A DNA stretch of 64,000 nt, taken from the NCBI GenBank assembly GCA_965533275.1, contig CBESWG010000004.1, forward strand, positions 62,001-126,000, written 5' to 3'. Positions 16,362 through 25,037 of the stretch are shown here, piece by piece (within the stretch, counting starts at the first letter, position 1; the number at the start of each line of letters is the position of its first letter). The translations under genes and the position numbers were made by a program. This stretch comes from JAUXEH01 sp965533275 (lineage in GTDB: Bacteria; Acidobacteriota; Aminicenantia; Aminicenantales; Aminicenantaceae). Below the pieces are notes generated by a model, which saw only the letters and a list, made by a program, of their open reading frames with translations, was not told the origin of the DNA and did not search any database.

Positions 16362-17255
16362 TCACTCCTCGAACAGACCAAGCTGCCCCTTCTCGATCTT
16401 CCCGATGATATCCCGCAGCAGCGGGTAGCGCTTAATGAGGTCCAGCGGGACATCGACCTTCTCTCCGGTGAGCTTGTTCTTAATCTGTAGGGCGTTGGCG
16501 AGGGCCTGTCCCTGGTAGTGGTTGTTGGTGACCACGAATACGTTCCGGCTCTTCCCGCCCAGGTCCTTGATCCGCTCGACCCAGTCGTTCAGCTCCTCCT
16601 CTCCATACAGGTAGTTGTAGCGGGCATCACGGCCGGCGCTCTGGTTGAACCAGTTCTTGTAGTTGCGTCCATGGAGGCGCACGTATGAGAAGTCGGGGTG
16701 GGTGTGGATCGAAGATGGGGACAGAGAATCATTGATCACCGGCTGATCGATGTTGCAGAATCCGACCTGGTTGGACTGCAGCCACAGGAAGAAGTCGGGC
16801 CGGTTCCAGGAACCGTGCCTAACTTCGAGAGCCAAGGGGTAGTCCTGAAAGGCCTGAAATATCTTTTGCAGATGCTCCCGGTTCTCCCCGGAATCCTTGA
16901 ATGACCAGGGAAACTGGACGAGTATCGCCCCCAGGCGGGAGTTGGCATGGATCGGCTCGATGCCGAGCTTGAATGCGTCCGTTTCCTTCTGGGTGAATCC
17001 TCCCTCTCCGTGTGTGAAATTCTGGTGGAGCTTCACCGCAAAGAGGAAATCGGGGCGATGCTGAACCCTCTTTACCCAGGACAGGGCCACACGCATGACT
17101 GGGGGGCGGTAGAAGGTGCTGTTGACCTCCACCATGTTGACGAACTGGGCCAGGAACGCCAGGCCATGAAAATCCTCGCTTTTATGGGCCGGATAGACGA
17201 TCCCCTCCCAGTCTTTGTAGCTCCAACCCGCGGTGCCGATGTGAAATTGGGCCAT
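16362..17255 (-). CDS. DUF72 (YecE-like) TIM-barrel protein
   Basis: 297 residues, full-length DUF72. Typical motifs are FHIGTAGWSYKDWEG at the N-terminus, VEVNSTFYRPP, FLFAVKLHQNFTH, GAILVQFPWSF, ALEVRHGSW, YVRLHGRN and VFVVTNNHYQGQALANA. The fold is a TIM barrel related to xylose-isomerase-like proteins; the biochemical role of the family is not established. Minus-strand boxes TAGAAT (17270..17265) and TATATT (17265..17260) lie within 15 nt of the ATG, so the transcript would have almost no leader. Confidence 0.88.
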   Translation of the reverse strand: MAQFHIGTAGWSYKDWEGIVYPAHKSEDFHGLAFLAQFVNMVEVNSTFYRPPVMRVALSWVKRVQHRPDFLFAVKLHQNFTHGEGGFTQKETDAFKLGIEPIHANSRLGAILVQFPWSFKDSGENREHLQKIFQAFQDYPLALEVRHGSWNRPDFFLWLQSNQVGFCNIDQPVINDSLSPSSIHTHPDFSYVRLHGRNYKNWFNQSAGRDARYNYLYGEEELNDWVERIKDLGGKSRNVFVVTNNHYQGQALANALQIKNKLTGEKVDVPLDLIKRYPLLRDIIGKIEKGQLGLFEE

Positions 17256-17427
17256 TGAAAATATATTCTACCATACAGATGAACCAAAGACAGCACGGGG
17301 AGGTTGGTGAATTGCAGTTCATCCCTACGGCTCTAGGGTGGGTGGGATCACAGGGGGGAGGTTGGAAGGCCTTGTAAGTAGTTGAAAATTTATTTATCAT
17401 GAAGAAGATTTGTTACCAACACCACAC

Positions 17428-18426
17428 ATGCGCAGATTGATCTGGGGTTTTATTGTCCTCTTCCTAATATTGTATCACTGCAGGAGCCCGCAGCCCGAGA
17501 TCTACACCATCGGGATCCTCCAGATGAATGATGCTGCCACTCTTACGGAAACGCGCCGAGGTTTCCTCGATTCCCTGGCCGAGGAGGGGCTTGAAGACGG
17601 ACGGGAGATAAGAATACTTTTCGAGAATGCGCGCGGACAGGTTCCCCAGATCTGGAGGATCGCAGAGAGCTTCATGGCCCAGAATGTAGACATGATCGTG
17701 CCTCTCTCGACTCCCAGCCTCCAGGCGGCCCTCCATTCCACCACAGAAGTCCCCATCGTTTTTGCCTCGGTCGCGAACCCCTATCTTGCGGGGGCCGGAG
17801 TGTCTGCTGAAGACCACCTGAGGAATGTCGCCGGAGTCTCGTCCGAAGGCCCCATCCGCCAGAGCCTGGCCTTCATCAAATCCCTGCTGCCGGGGATCAA
17901 GCGTGTGGGGACGCTGTGGACGCCATCGGAGTTGAACTCGCTGTATTACAAGGAGAAAGCCAGGGAAGAGGCTGCCGAACTGGGGCTCGAGATGATCGCA
18001 GTCCCTATCGCGAACGCCAGTGAGGTCCTCCTTTCCGCACAGATTTTGATCAATAAGAAGATCGATGTGATCTATCAGATCTCAGATAACACGATCAACC
18101 AGGCCTTTCAGGCGGTGGGCCGTGTCGCCGTGGACAATCAGATCCCCCTGTTTGGAGGGGTTTTGTACCATACCGAGCTGGGAGCTTGTGCCGCCATGGG
18201 ATGGGATTTCTATGAGATCGGACATAGGGCAGGCAAGATCGCCGTCCGTGTCAAAAATGGAGAGAATCCGGAAAACATCCCCTTCCAGCACATGGACAGG
18301 GTGATGCTGCACATCAATCTCCAAATGGCGGAAAGGCAGGGGATCGTTTTCCCTGAGGATGTGTTGAACAGCGCCGATAAGATCCTTGATGATGTTTCCG
18401 AATCCAGATCAGGGGCCTTCAAATGA
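17428..18426 (+). CDS. ABC-type substrate-binding protein, TrpX/LivK-like
   Basis: 332 residues from ATG 17428. A short N-terminal hydrophobic segment (LIWGFIVLFLILYHC) ends in a Cys that could be lipidated although His at -1 is unusual. The rest matches the uncharacterised periplasmic binding-protein family of the TrpXYZ type: YTIGILQMNDAATLTETRRG, QIWRIAESFMAQNVDMIVPL, NPYLAGAG, LPGIKRVGTLW, DNQIPLFGG and AMGWDFYEIGHRAGKIAV. No permease or ATPase gene follows; instead the ORF overlaps the PTS IIA gene by 4 bp (ATGA). It may therefore serve as a sensor of a small ligand for the downstream antiporters rather than as part of a transporter, which is inference. Confidence 0.8.
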   Translation: MRRLIWGFIVLFLILYHCRSPQPEIYTIGILQMNDAATLTETRRGFLDSLAEEGLEDGREIRILFENARGQVPQIWRIAESFMAQNVDMIVPLSTPSLQAALHSTTEVPIVFASVANPYLAGAGVSAEDHLRNVAGVSSEGPIRQSLAFIKSLLPGIKRVGTLWTPSELNSLYYKEKAREEAAELGLEMIAVPIANASEVLLSAQILINKKIDVIYQISDNTINQAFQAVGRVAVDNQIPLFGGVLYHTELGACAAMGWDFYEIGHRAGKIAVRVKNGENPENIPFQHMDRVMLHINLQMAERQGIVFPEDVLNSADKILDDVSESRSGAFK

Positions 18427-18887
18427 AAATCTGTGGACTGTTGGAAGAAGACCATATTTTCTACGATCTCAAGCCGGGAGATAAAGAGGGTGTGCTGCGC
18501 TCTTTTACTGGAGCCCTTAAGGCGAAGGGGCTGATCTTGGATGAAGAAAAGATCCTGGATGGTCTGTTGATGCGGGAAAGCCTCTGCAGTACGGGCCTGG
18601 AGAGAGGGATCGGCGTTCCCCATGCCTTGACCAGGGAGATGAAGCAATCCTTCCTGGCGTTGGCTGTGTTTCAAGAAGGAATAGACTTCGACTCCGCAGA
18701 CCAGAAACCGACCTATGTGCTCCTCATGATCCTGGGAAACGAGGATGATCCGGGTGCCCAGCTTAAGATCCTGGCCCACATCTGCCGCCTTGTAAAGGAA
18801 ACGGACGTCATCGAAAAACTTAAAAAATCCTCCTCTCCCTTGGATGCCTGCCGCATACTCGAAGAAGAAGAGGCCAAGATCATATGA
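18423..18887 (+). CDS. PTS IIA (PtsN/fructose-type) domain protein
   Basis: 154 residues, a stand-alone EIIA type-2 domain. The phosphorylatable His67 sits in STGLERGIGVPHA, the family signature. Such proteins (e.g. PtsN) usually act as phosphorylation-controlled regulators and in E. coli control K+ transporters and K+ sensor kinases. No EIIB/EIIC or HPr/EI is in view. It overlaps both neighbours by 4 bp, so it is translated in step with the binding protein and the PII-like protein. Together with the two antiporters downstream this suggests regulation of ion exchange by phosphotransfer. Confidence 0.88.
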   Translation: MKICGLLEEDHIFYDLKPGDKEGVLRSFTGALKAKGLILDEEKILDGLLMRESLCSTGLERGIGVPHALTREMKQSFLALAVFQEGIDFDSADQKPTYVLLMILGNEDDPGAQLKILAHICRLVKETDVIEKLKKSSSPLDACRILEEEEAKII

Positions 18888-19219
18888 AGCTCCTGATCCT
18901 CATCCTGAACAAGGTCGAAAAACTGGAGGAGGTCCTGGAGGGATTCCTGGAGGCCGGAGTGACGGGGGCCACTCTTATCGACAGCGTGGGCATGGGACAC
19001 ATCCTGTCTGAGGAAGTCCCGATCTTCGCAGGATTGCGCTTCATGTTTGCGGGAGCTAAACCTCACAATAAGACCATCATTTCTGTGATCAAGGATGAGA
19101 AGGAGGAAGAGATCCTCCATCTCCTGAACACTATCCTGGGCGATCTGTACGAGCCAGGGACCGGCATAGTCTTCACCATTCCTTTGGACCGTGTGGAAGG
19201 GCTGAAACCGGAAATCTGA
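18884..19219 (+). CDS. PII-like small regulatory protein
   Basis: 111 residues with the ferredoxin-like beta-alpha-beta pattern of the PII superfamily: MKLLILILNKVEKLEEVLEG, GVTGATLIDSVGMGHIL, then a central basic stretch, KTIISVIKDEKEEEILHLL, and GIVFTIPLDRVEGL at the end. The canonical T-loop Tyr51 and the ATP-binding B-loop of GlnB are not recognisable, so this belongs to the diverse PII-like proteins that sit beside transporters. ATGA overlap with the IIA gene. Probably an allosteric subunit for the downstream antiporters. Homology call is by pattern; ligand unknown. Confidence 0.72.
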   Translation: MKLLILILNKVEKLEEVLEGFLEAGVTGATLIDSVGMGHILSEEVPIFAGLRFMFAGAKPHNKTIISVIKDEKEEEILHLLNTILGDLYEPGTGIVFTIPLDRVEGLKPEI

Positions 19220-19225
19220 TCTTAA

Positions 19226-20431
19226 ATGCATGCCATCTATGCATTCGGGCTGCTTATCCTGGTCGCTTATCTTGGCTCTCGATTCATCCGGAAAGGCAAG
19301 CGCTCCTTTTCTCCCTTCATCTTCATTTTTCACTCGGGTTTGATCTACGTCCTCCTCGGTCTCTACCTTGGGCGCCATGGCAGCAACGTCTTGAGTGAGG
19401 AGATCCTCCGCTCGTTTCGGCCCCTGATCGCCCTCGGTCTGGGCTGGGTTGGTTTTCTGTTTGGATTTCAGCTGGAATACCGCTACATCAAACGGTTCCC
19501 GCGCAAATACGTCGGCCTTTCTTTTTGCCTTTTTCTGGGTGTTACTCTGCTGGTGACCATCCCTGTGATCTGGATCCTCGAGCAGTGGTTCGCCGTGCCC
19601 CGGTTCTATCTTCATGGTGTGGCCGTAGCCCTGGGACTCCTGGCTGCGATCCATTCGCCCACACTGATGAATCTGGTCGCACCTCTGGTGCCCAAACGAG
19701 GGCACTATTACTATCTGGCACGCTTTCTGGTCAGTGCGGGCGGCTTCTGGGCGGTGGTGGGGATGACGTTTCTCGTCTCATTTTGGCACTTCCCTGTGTC
19801 TGACCAGGGGACCGTGGCTTCGGCCCTGCTCCTGATCCTGGTTTCTACGCTGATTCCCATCCTCCTCGGTTTTCTTTTTCACTACTTGACAAGGATCCGG
19901 ATCTTGGAACAGGACCTCCTGGTCTATCTCCTGGGGATGGTTTTCTTTGTGTCCGGGGCCGCCTTCTATTTCAACCTGATGCCCCTGTATGTATGTATGG
20001 TGATGGGCATTGTCTATTCCAACCTCACCCGAAGACACGAAAAGATCTACCCTGTACTTATCGCATCGGAAAAGCCCCTCTACCTTGTTCTTCTGATCCT
20101 GATCGGGGCCCTCTGGGAGATCGACATCGACTTGAAGATCGCAGCCCTGGTTCTGCTCCTGGTCGGGCTCAGGATTGCGGCCCACATGCTCATCACACCT
20201 ATCCTGGGCCGTCTCCTCAAGTTTCCCTACAAGCTGCCCGTGACCTTCGGGCTTTCCCTTCTGTCGGCCGGAGGTCTGGGGATCGCCTTTGCCGTCAGCA
20301 TTTACCTCGCGTATCCCATGGACCTCACAAACACATTCCTGTCCGTGGCGCTCATCGCCATCATCGCGGGGGAAGTATTGAGCCCCCTGGCCATCAAGGC
20401 CTCTCTGTATCGTCTGGGGAGAAAGGAATGA
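19226..20431 (+). CDS. CPA2-type cation:proton antiporter, likely inactive partner
   Basis: 401 residues with about 12 predicted membrane helices. It shares the arrangement of its downstream neighbour: LAAIHSPTLMNLV corresponds to the conserved SP motif of helix 5 in CPA antiporters. Aligning the two proteins without gaps from that SP, the helix-6 Asp of the partner (Asp195, VVKDF) falls on Gly173 (SAGGF) here, so the ion-coordinating acidic residue is missing. It could be a non-transporting subunit that pairs with the next protein, or a divergent transporter using another residue. Starts 6 bp after the PII-like gene; the stop overlaps the next ATG. Confidence 0.78.
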   Translation: MHAIYAFGLLILVAYLGSRFIRKGKRSFSPFIFIFHSGLIYVLLGLYLGRHGSNVLSEEILRSFRPLIALGLGWVGFLFGFQLEYRYIKRFPRKYVGLSFCLFLGVTLLVTIPVIWILEQWFAVPRFYLHGVAVALGLLAAIHSPTLMNLVAPLVPKRGHYYYLARFLVSAGGFWAVVGMTFLVSFWHFPVSDQGTVASALLLILVSTLIPILLGFLFHYLTRIRILEQDLLVYLLGMVFFVSGAAFYFNLMPLYVCMVMGIVYSNLTRRHEKIYPVLIASEKPLYLVLLILIGALWEIDIDLKIAALVLLLVGLRIAAHMLITPILGRLLKFPYKLPVTFGLSLLSAGGLGIAFAVSIYLAYPMDLTNTFLSVALIAIIAGEVLSPLAIKASLYRLGRKE

Positions 20432-21708
20432 CGCTGGCGGCGCTGCTCCTGATCTTTGGTGTTATGCTGTTCATGAAAAGCCCTGTGCTGCAGCCGTTCT
20501 CCGATCCTGCCCAGAGCACCACCCTTGCACTGGGTTTTATCCTGATCTTTGCGTTCCTGTTCGGAAAAAAAGCCTCTTCCTTCAAGCTCCCCCAGATCAC
20601 CGGCTATATCCTGGCCGGGATCCTCTGCGGGCCCTTCGTGTTTCGATTCCTGAGCGCCTCCGATGTGGCGGACCTGCAGCTCCTGGATGGGCTTGCCCTG
20701 AGCCTGATCGCGCTCACGGCCGGGGGAGAGATGCGCCTGGACCGACTGCGGGATCGTTTCCGCTCCATCTCTCTCGTTGTGCTGTTTCAGACCGTCACGA
20801 TCATCTCGGGATTCATTGCCTTCGGCCTGGTGGTCCTGCCTTTCTTCGGTGTCCTTCCTGACAGCAGCTTTCCCCAGCTCCTGGCTTTTTCTCTCCTTTT
20901 GGGAACCTTAGCTGCCGCGACCTCTCCCTCCACCACGATCGCCGTGATCACGGAAACTCGTTCCCAAGGCAGAAACACAGACCTGGTCTTAAGTGCGGCA
21001 GTTGTCAAGGACTTCGTCGTGATCGGTTTCTTCGCCCTTGCGCTGTCCGTTTCTCACGGCCTGGTCATGCCTGGGGAAGGCCTCGGATTGTCCTTCCTGT
21101 GGCACCTGTTTCTTGAGGTCGGAGGATCTCTCCTGTTCGGGATCGTCATCGGTGTGATCATCATCCTCTACCTCAGGTTCGTCAAGCGGGAACTGGCCGT
21201 CTTCATCCTGGGCATCGCCTTTTTTACGTATGAGATCTCCCATGCGTATGGATTTCACCCCCTTATGATATGTCTCGTGGCCGGATTCATCGTACAGAAC
21301 CTATCGGCCCAGGGAGACAGCCTGATCACTGCGCTGGAGAAGGTTTCCACCCCGGTCTATGTTGTATTCTTTGCCATCTCTGGAGCCTCCCTCGACCTCA
21401 CCGCTCTCCAACAGGGTTGGCTGCTCGCCGTTCTCTGTGTCATCTGGAGGGCCGTATTAAAGTTTGGTGGGACCTATGCGGGCGCCCGGTTATCCGGAGA
21501 GGATCGGCTCTTCCAACGGCTCGGGTGGTCCGGATTCATCTCTCAGGCAGGTGTGGCCTTGGGGATGGCTATCGAGATAGAGGAGGCCTTTCCCATATGG
21601 GGGAAGACATTCAAGGCTTTGGTTCTTGCGGTGATCGCGATCAACCAGGTCATCGGGCCGGTCCTGCTGCAAAAATTCCTGATCAAGAGTGGAGAGACAG
21701 GCCAATAA
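20428..21708 (+). CDS. CPA2-type cation:proton antiporter (Kef/NapA-like)
   Basis: 426 residues from ATG 20428, which overlaps the upstream TGA (ATGA). About 12-13 membrane helices with no C-terminal TrkA-N/RCK domain. Characteristic motifs are FKLPQITGYILAGILCGP near residues 51-68, LALSLIALTAGGEMRLDRLR, AAATSPSTTIAV (helix 5) and AAVVKDFVVIG with the conserved acidic Asp195 of helix 6. Probably exchanges Na+ or K+ for H+ across the inner membrane. Regulation would come from the separate IIA and PII-like proteins encoded just upstream rather than from a fused nucleotide-binding domain. An earlier in-frame start inside the upstream gene is rejected. Confidence 0.85.
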   Translation: MTLAALLLIFGVMLFMKSPVLQPFSDPAQSTTLALGFILIFAFLFGKKASSFKLPQITGYILAGILCGPFVFRFLSASDVADLQLLDGLALSLIALTAGGEMRLDRLRDRFRSISLVVLFQTVTIISGFIAFGLVVLPFFGVLPDSSFPQLLAFSLLLGTLAAATSPSTTIAVITETRSQGRNTDLVLSAAVVKDFVVIGFFALALSVSHGLVMPGEGLGLSFLWHLFLEVGGSLLFGIVIGVIIILYLRFVKRELAVFILGIAFFTYEISHAYGFHPLMICLVAGFIVQNLSAQGDSLITALEKVSTPVYVVFFAISGASLDLTALQQGWLLAVLCVIWRAVLKFGGTYAGARLSGEDRLFQRLGWSGFISQAGVALGMAIEIEEAFPIWGKTFKALVLAVIAINQVIGPVLLQKFLIKSGETGQ

Positions 21709-21786
21709 GAACCAGCGTGGTCCTGGTCCCACCACTTGGAGGCCTCGAAATCTTGAGCAGGAGACCAGTGCGACACTGTCGGGGAT

Positions 21787-22560
21787 CTACTCCACTAAGA
21801 TAAGCCTCTGTCCCTTTCCCACGGGAACGGCCCTGAGGATGGCCTCCTTAGTTTTATCTCCGGCCAGCCGGCAGGCCTCAAACAGAGGGCGCCCCTGGAC
21901 CAGGAAACACAGGATCAAAGAGGAAAGGAAACATCCCGTCCCATGCACGTTGCCATCAGCTCGTTCCCTCTCAAACATGTGATAGGATCTGCCATCGAAC
22001 AGAATATCAACTGCGTTCCCTGTGAGATGCCCCCCCTTGATCAGGCAGGGAATGTGGTAGTCCTGGTAGATCTGACGAGCGGCTGCTTGCATGTCTTCCA
22101 GGTTCGACACTTCGGAGCCAGTGATCAAGGAGGCCTCGTCAAGGTTCGGTGTCAGGAGTGTGATGCGGCCCGACAGAGTTTTCATATAGTCGGGCAGTGC
22201 TTCGGGATCCAGGAGCCAGGTTCCTGAGCTGGAGCGCAGCACCGGATCGACCACCGTGGGCAGGGCTTCACAGGTTTCAAGGACGGCTTCGATGGTGGAG
22301 ATGTGTTCGCGGCAGCCGAGCATGCCGATCTTGATGCCCCGGATATCTGAGTCCTCTTTCAGTGCCAGGTACTGTCGCTGCACCAATTCGGAAGGCAGGC
22401 AGTGAAGATCTTTGACCTCTCGGGTGTTCTGAACCGTGATCGCAGTGGCCAATCCCATTCCCTGAAAGCCCTGGCTTGCGAAGACCTTAAGGTCCATGAT
22501 CACCCCTGCGCCTGAGGTGGGATCGAAGCCGGCCAATGAGAGGAGGACTGGTGAAGACAT
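21787..22560 (-). CDS. thiD: Hydroxymethylpyrimidine/phosphomethylpyrimidine kinase
   Basis: 257 residues, ribokinase-fold ThiD. Phosphorylates HMP and HMP-P for thiamine diphosphate synthesis. Motifs: LSLAGFDPTSGAGVIMDLK at the N-terminus (standard GxDPSGGAGIQAD, here with T and V variants), ATAITVQNT, KIGMLG, TVVDPVLRSSSG, LTPNLDEASLITG, LIKGGHL and GTGCFLSSLI with an HGTGC anion hole. The HMP-binding AG(I)QAD region is relaxed (VIMDLK), so specificity should be tested. It stands alone, convergent with the antiporter operon; no other thi genes are in the window. Confidence 0.88.
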   Translation of the reverse strand: MSSPVLLSLAGFDPTSGAGVIMDLKVFASQGFQGMGLATAITVQNTREVKDLHCLPSELVQRQYLALKEDSDIRGIKIGMLGCREHISTIEAVLETCEALPTVVDPVLRSSSGTWLLDPEALPDYMKTLSGRITLLTPNLDEASLITGSEVSNLEDMQAAARQIYQDYHIPCLIKGGHLTGNAVDILFDGRSYHMFERERADGNVHGTGCFLSSLILCFLVQGRPLFEACRLAGDKTKEAILRAVPVGKGQRLILVE

Positions 22561-22752
22561 GATTCACAATCCTATCAGATTGGGCCGGCAGCGTAAATGG
22601 ACACAGCTACTGAAGGCGTACTGATGAGCCGGGGAAACGCGTATAATCCGCCTGAACTTCGACTAAAATAATAAACAGATGGATCCTTCACGGATTCCTC
22701 TCTGGTTTTACGTGAGAAATCAATTGTGATAACATATTTTGCGTTCTAACAG

Positions 22753-23025
22753 ATGGTAAGAGCTAACCTCGTGGTATCAGGGCGTGTCCAAGGCGTATTT
22801 TTCCGGGCTCATACCCAGAGAGAGGCCGCTGTATTGGGATTGACCGGCTGGGTGAGGAACCTGAACGATGGACGGGTTGAGATCCTGGTGGAAGGCGAGA
22901 AAGAGAAGGTGGAAGGATTGATCTCTGCTGTCAGGGAAGGTCCGCCGATGTCAAACGTTGAGGCCGTCGATGCCTCGTGGATGGAATACCGAGGAGAGTT
23001 CACGGATTTTCGGGTTACCTGGTAA
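22753..23025 (+). CDS. acyP: Acylphosphatase
   Basis: 90 residues, standard acylphosphatase length and fold. Hydrolyses acyl phosphates such as acetyl phosphate or 1,3-bisphosphoglycerate. The catalytic pair is present: Arg18 in GRVQGVFFRAHT (phosphate loop) and Asn36 in GWVRNLNDGRVE. The C-terminal FTDFRVTW ends exactly as usual. The cupin gene begins 24 bp downstream, so the two may be co-transcribed. Confidence 0.92.
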   Translation: MVRANLVVSGRVQGVFFRAHTQREAAVLGLTGWVRNLNDGRVEILVEGEKEKVEGLISAVREGPPMSNVEAVDASWMEYRGEFTDFRVTW

Positions 23026-23049
23026 TTGCGGCAGCAGGATGGGAGGACT

Positions 23050-23376
23050 ATGATGCTTAAGATAAACAAAGACGATCAACCGACAGTGGAGATGTTCGAC
23101 GGTGTTGTGAGACATACACTGGCCTGTGGGAAAGACGTGTTGATGGCCCGATTCGAATATTCGGAGGGATCGAGTGTCCCCGCACACAAACATGCCTATG
23201 AACAGGTAACCACGATCCTTCAGGGAAAACAGAAGATCATCATCGAACACAATGGTGACACAGAAGAGATCATCGTCACAGCCGGGGACTCCTATATCGT
23301 ACCCTCTAACTTCCAGCATGAACAGCTCACGCTGGAGGTTTCGGTAACCATCGATGCCTGGAGCATCGCCCCCTAG
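23050..23376 (+). CDS. Small cupin-domain protein
   Basis: 108 residues from ATG 23050 (a second ATG at 23053 fits the GGGAGG Shine-Dalgarno spacing slightly better). Single-domain RmlC-like cupin. Metal ligands of motif 1 are visible as His46, His48 and Glu51 (PAHKHAYEQ) with Gly59; motif 2 is GDSYIVPSNFQHEQL with the fourth His ligand. Small cupins of this type are often metal-dependent sensors, dioxygenases or detoxification proteins; function here is not assigned. Confidence 0.85.
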   Translation: MMLKINKDDQPTVEMFDGVVRHTLACGKDVLMARFEYSEGSSVPAHKHAYEQVTTILQGKQKIIIEHNGDTEEIIVTAGDSYIVPSNFQHEQLTLEVSVTIDAWSIAP

Positions 23377-23455
23377 AGTCCCGGACAGCAAGCCCGTCTG
23401 GATTCTCCCACTTCAGAGAAAATCGTGGCCCAGACGTTTCAGTGATCAAGCCGGC

Positions 23456-23719
23456 TCAATGTGGTTTTTTGGACTCTAGGAACTTCTTGCGGCAGGCATC
23501 CGAACAGAAGTAGTATTCCTGTCCTTGATACAGCTCACGGATCGCCTCATCCTTGGGGAGGTAGGTATCACAGGTCTCGTCCTTGACCATCACTCCCGAT
23601 GTCTTCTGCAGGGTTGGCTCACGTTTTTGGCCTGAGTTGAGCGCAGAAAAAAAACGGAGGATCAAAAAGATCACAACCGCCATGATGGCGTAGGCCAGGA
23701 GCTTTAGAAACATGGCCAT
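23456..23719 (-). CDS. Membrane-anchored YHS/TRASH-like metal-binding protein
   Basis: 87 residues from ATG 23719. One N-terminal membrane helix (FLKLLAYAIMAVVIFLILRFF) followed by a Cys-containing YHS-type domain: VKDETCDTYL, then YYFCSDACRKKFLE. The C-x3-C arrangement plus the first Cys is typical of treble-clef metal-binding domains tied to copper or heavy-metal handling. The reading frame stays open further upstream but that part is not hydrophobic or conserved-looking, so I use the internal ATG. It is divergent from the acyl-CoA dehydrogenase gene. Confidence 0.75.
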   Translation of the reverse strand: MAMFLKLLAYAIMAVVIFLILRFFSALNSGQKREPTLQKTSGVMVKDETCDTYLPKDEAIRELYQGQEYYFCSDACRKKFLESKKPH

Positions 23720-23854
23720 CACTGTAGAGGATATGCCCAATGTTGTCAATTGTGACCCATGCGAGCACCTGATTGAGCGAGGGGAATTTTCCTTGCCAAA
23801 CACGGGTGTGCTGGGTAAGATGAGCATGCACGATATCCTGTGGGAGGACCGAAA

Positions 23855-24997
23855 ATGGATTTTCTACTGACCGAGGAGCAGGAGCTCCTGAAGGATTCCA
23901 TTCGCAATTTTATGCACAAAGAGATCCAACCCCATGTCAGGGAGAGTGATGACCTGGGGAAATGGCCCGATTCGTTCACACGTAAACTTGCGGATATGGG
24001 ACTGCTGGGGATCATCATCTCTCCGGAGTACGATGGAGCCGGTTTTTCCAACGTCGACTACGTCATCATCCTGGAAGAGCTTTCCAAGGTCGATCCTTCC
24101 GTCGGCCTGGTCGTGGCCGCGCACAACTCCTTGTGCTCCAACCACATCAACCTTTTCGGGAGTGACGAGCAAAAAAGGAAGTACCTTCCCCGACTTGCCA
24201 CGGGAGCCACTCTGGGGGCCTGGGCCCTGACAGAAGCCGCAGCCGGCTCGGATGCCGCAGCCATGAAGACACGCGCCGTGAAGAAGGGGGACCGTTGGGT
24301 CCTGAACGGAAGCAAGATGTTTATTACCAACGGCTCCCTGGCAGAGATCCAGGTTATCATGGCCATCACGGATGCGGAACAAGGACGCAAAGGGATCTCC
24401 GCCTTTATCGTGGAAAAAGGTATGGCCGGATTCTCTGTCGGCAAAAAAGAGGATAAACTGGGAATCCGCGCAGCCGACACTTGTGAACTCGTGTTCGAAG
24501 ATCTAGAGCTTTCGGAGGAGCAGCTTCTGGGGGAGGTTGGGACAGGTTACAGGCAGGCCATGGATGTCCTGGACGGCGGACGCGTCAGCATCGCCGGTTT
24601 TTCTCTCGGCATTGCTGCAGGCGCGCTGGAGGCTTCATTGAAGTATGCCAAGGAAAGGGAGCAGTTCAATCAGCCGATCGCCAATTTCCAGGCGATCCAG
24701 TGGATGCTTGCCGATGGCTTTACCGAGCTGGAAGCGGCCAGGCTGCTCACCTACAGGGCAGCGTTCCTCGAGGATCAGGGAAAAAAGATCCCAAAAGAAT
24801 CGGCCATGGCTAAGCTGTTCGCCAGCGAACTCGCCGTCAAAGCCTCGTCAACCGCTGTCCAGATACATGGTGGATACGGCTTCAGCAAAGAATATCCGGT
24901 GGAGAAGCTGTACCGGGACTCCAAACTTGCGACCATCGGCGAGGGGACCTCGGAGATCCAGAGGTGGATCATCGCTCAGCAGATTTTGAAGTCCTGA
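23855..24997 (+). CDS. Acyl-CoA dehydrogenase (short-chain/butyryl type)
   Basis: 380 residues, FAD-dependent alpha,beta-dehydrogenation of acyl-CoA, passing electrons to ETF. Motifs: ALTEAAAGSDAAAMKTRA (FAD/substrate loop), WVLNGSKMFITNG, DKLGIRAADTCELVFED, the QFNQPIANFQAIQWMLAD stretch, QIHGGYGFSKEYPVEKLYRD and, near the C-terminus, the catalytic Glu in IGEGTSEIQR. Start at ATG 23855 is set by GGGAGG 7 nt upstream. meaB and mce follow on the same strand, so a role in branched-chain amino acid, butyrate or propionate metabolism fits. Confidence 0.92.
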   Translation: MDFLLTEEQELLKDSIRNFMHKEIQPHVRESDDLGKWPDSFTRKLADMGLLGIIISPEYDGAGFSNVDYVIILEELSKVDPSVGLVVAAHNSLCSNHINLFGSDEQKRKYLPRLATGATLGAWALTEAAAGSDAAAMKTRAVKKGDRWVLNGSKMFITNGSLAEIQVIMAITDAEQGRKGISAFIVEKGMAGFSVGKKEDKLGIRAADTCELVFEDLELSEEQLLGEVGTGYRQAMDVLDGGRVSIAGFSLGIAAGALEASLKYAKEREQFNQPIANFQAIQWMLADGFTELEAARLLTYRAAFLEDQGKKIPKESAMAKLFASELAVKASSTAVQIHGGYGFSKEYPVEKLYRDSKLATIGEGTSEIQRWIIAQQILKS

Positions 24998-25037
24998 TCC
25001 ACAGCGGGATGCAGTCAGGATCCCCGACATCGTATCG

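Noticed and set aside
19993..20427. 145-codon N-terminal extension of the second antiporter
   Set aside because: It lies inside the first antiporter in another frame; the ATGA overlap at 20428 and the membrane-protein start are convincing.
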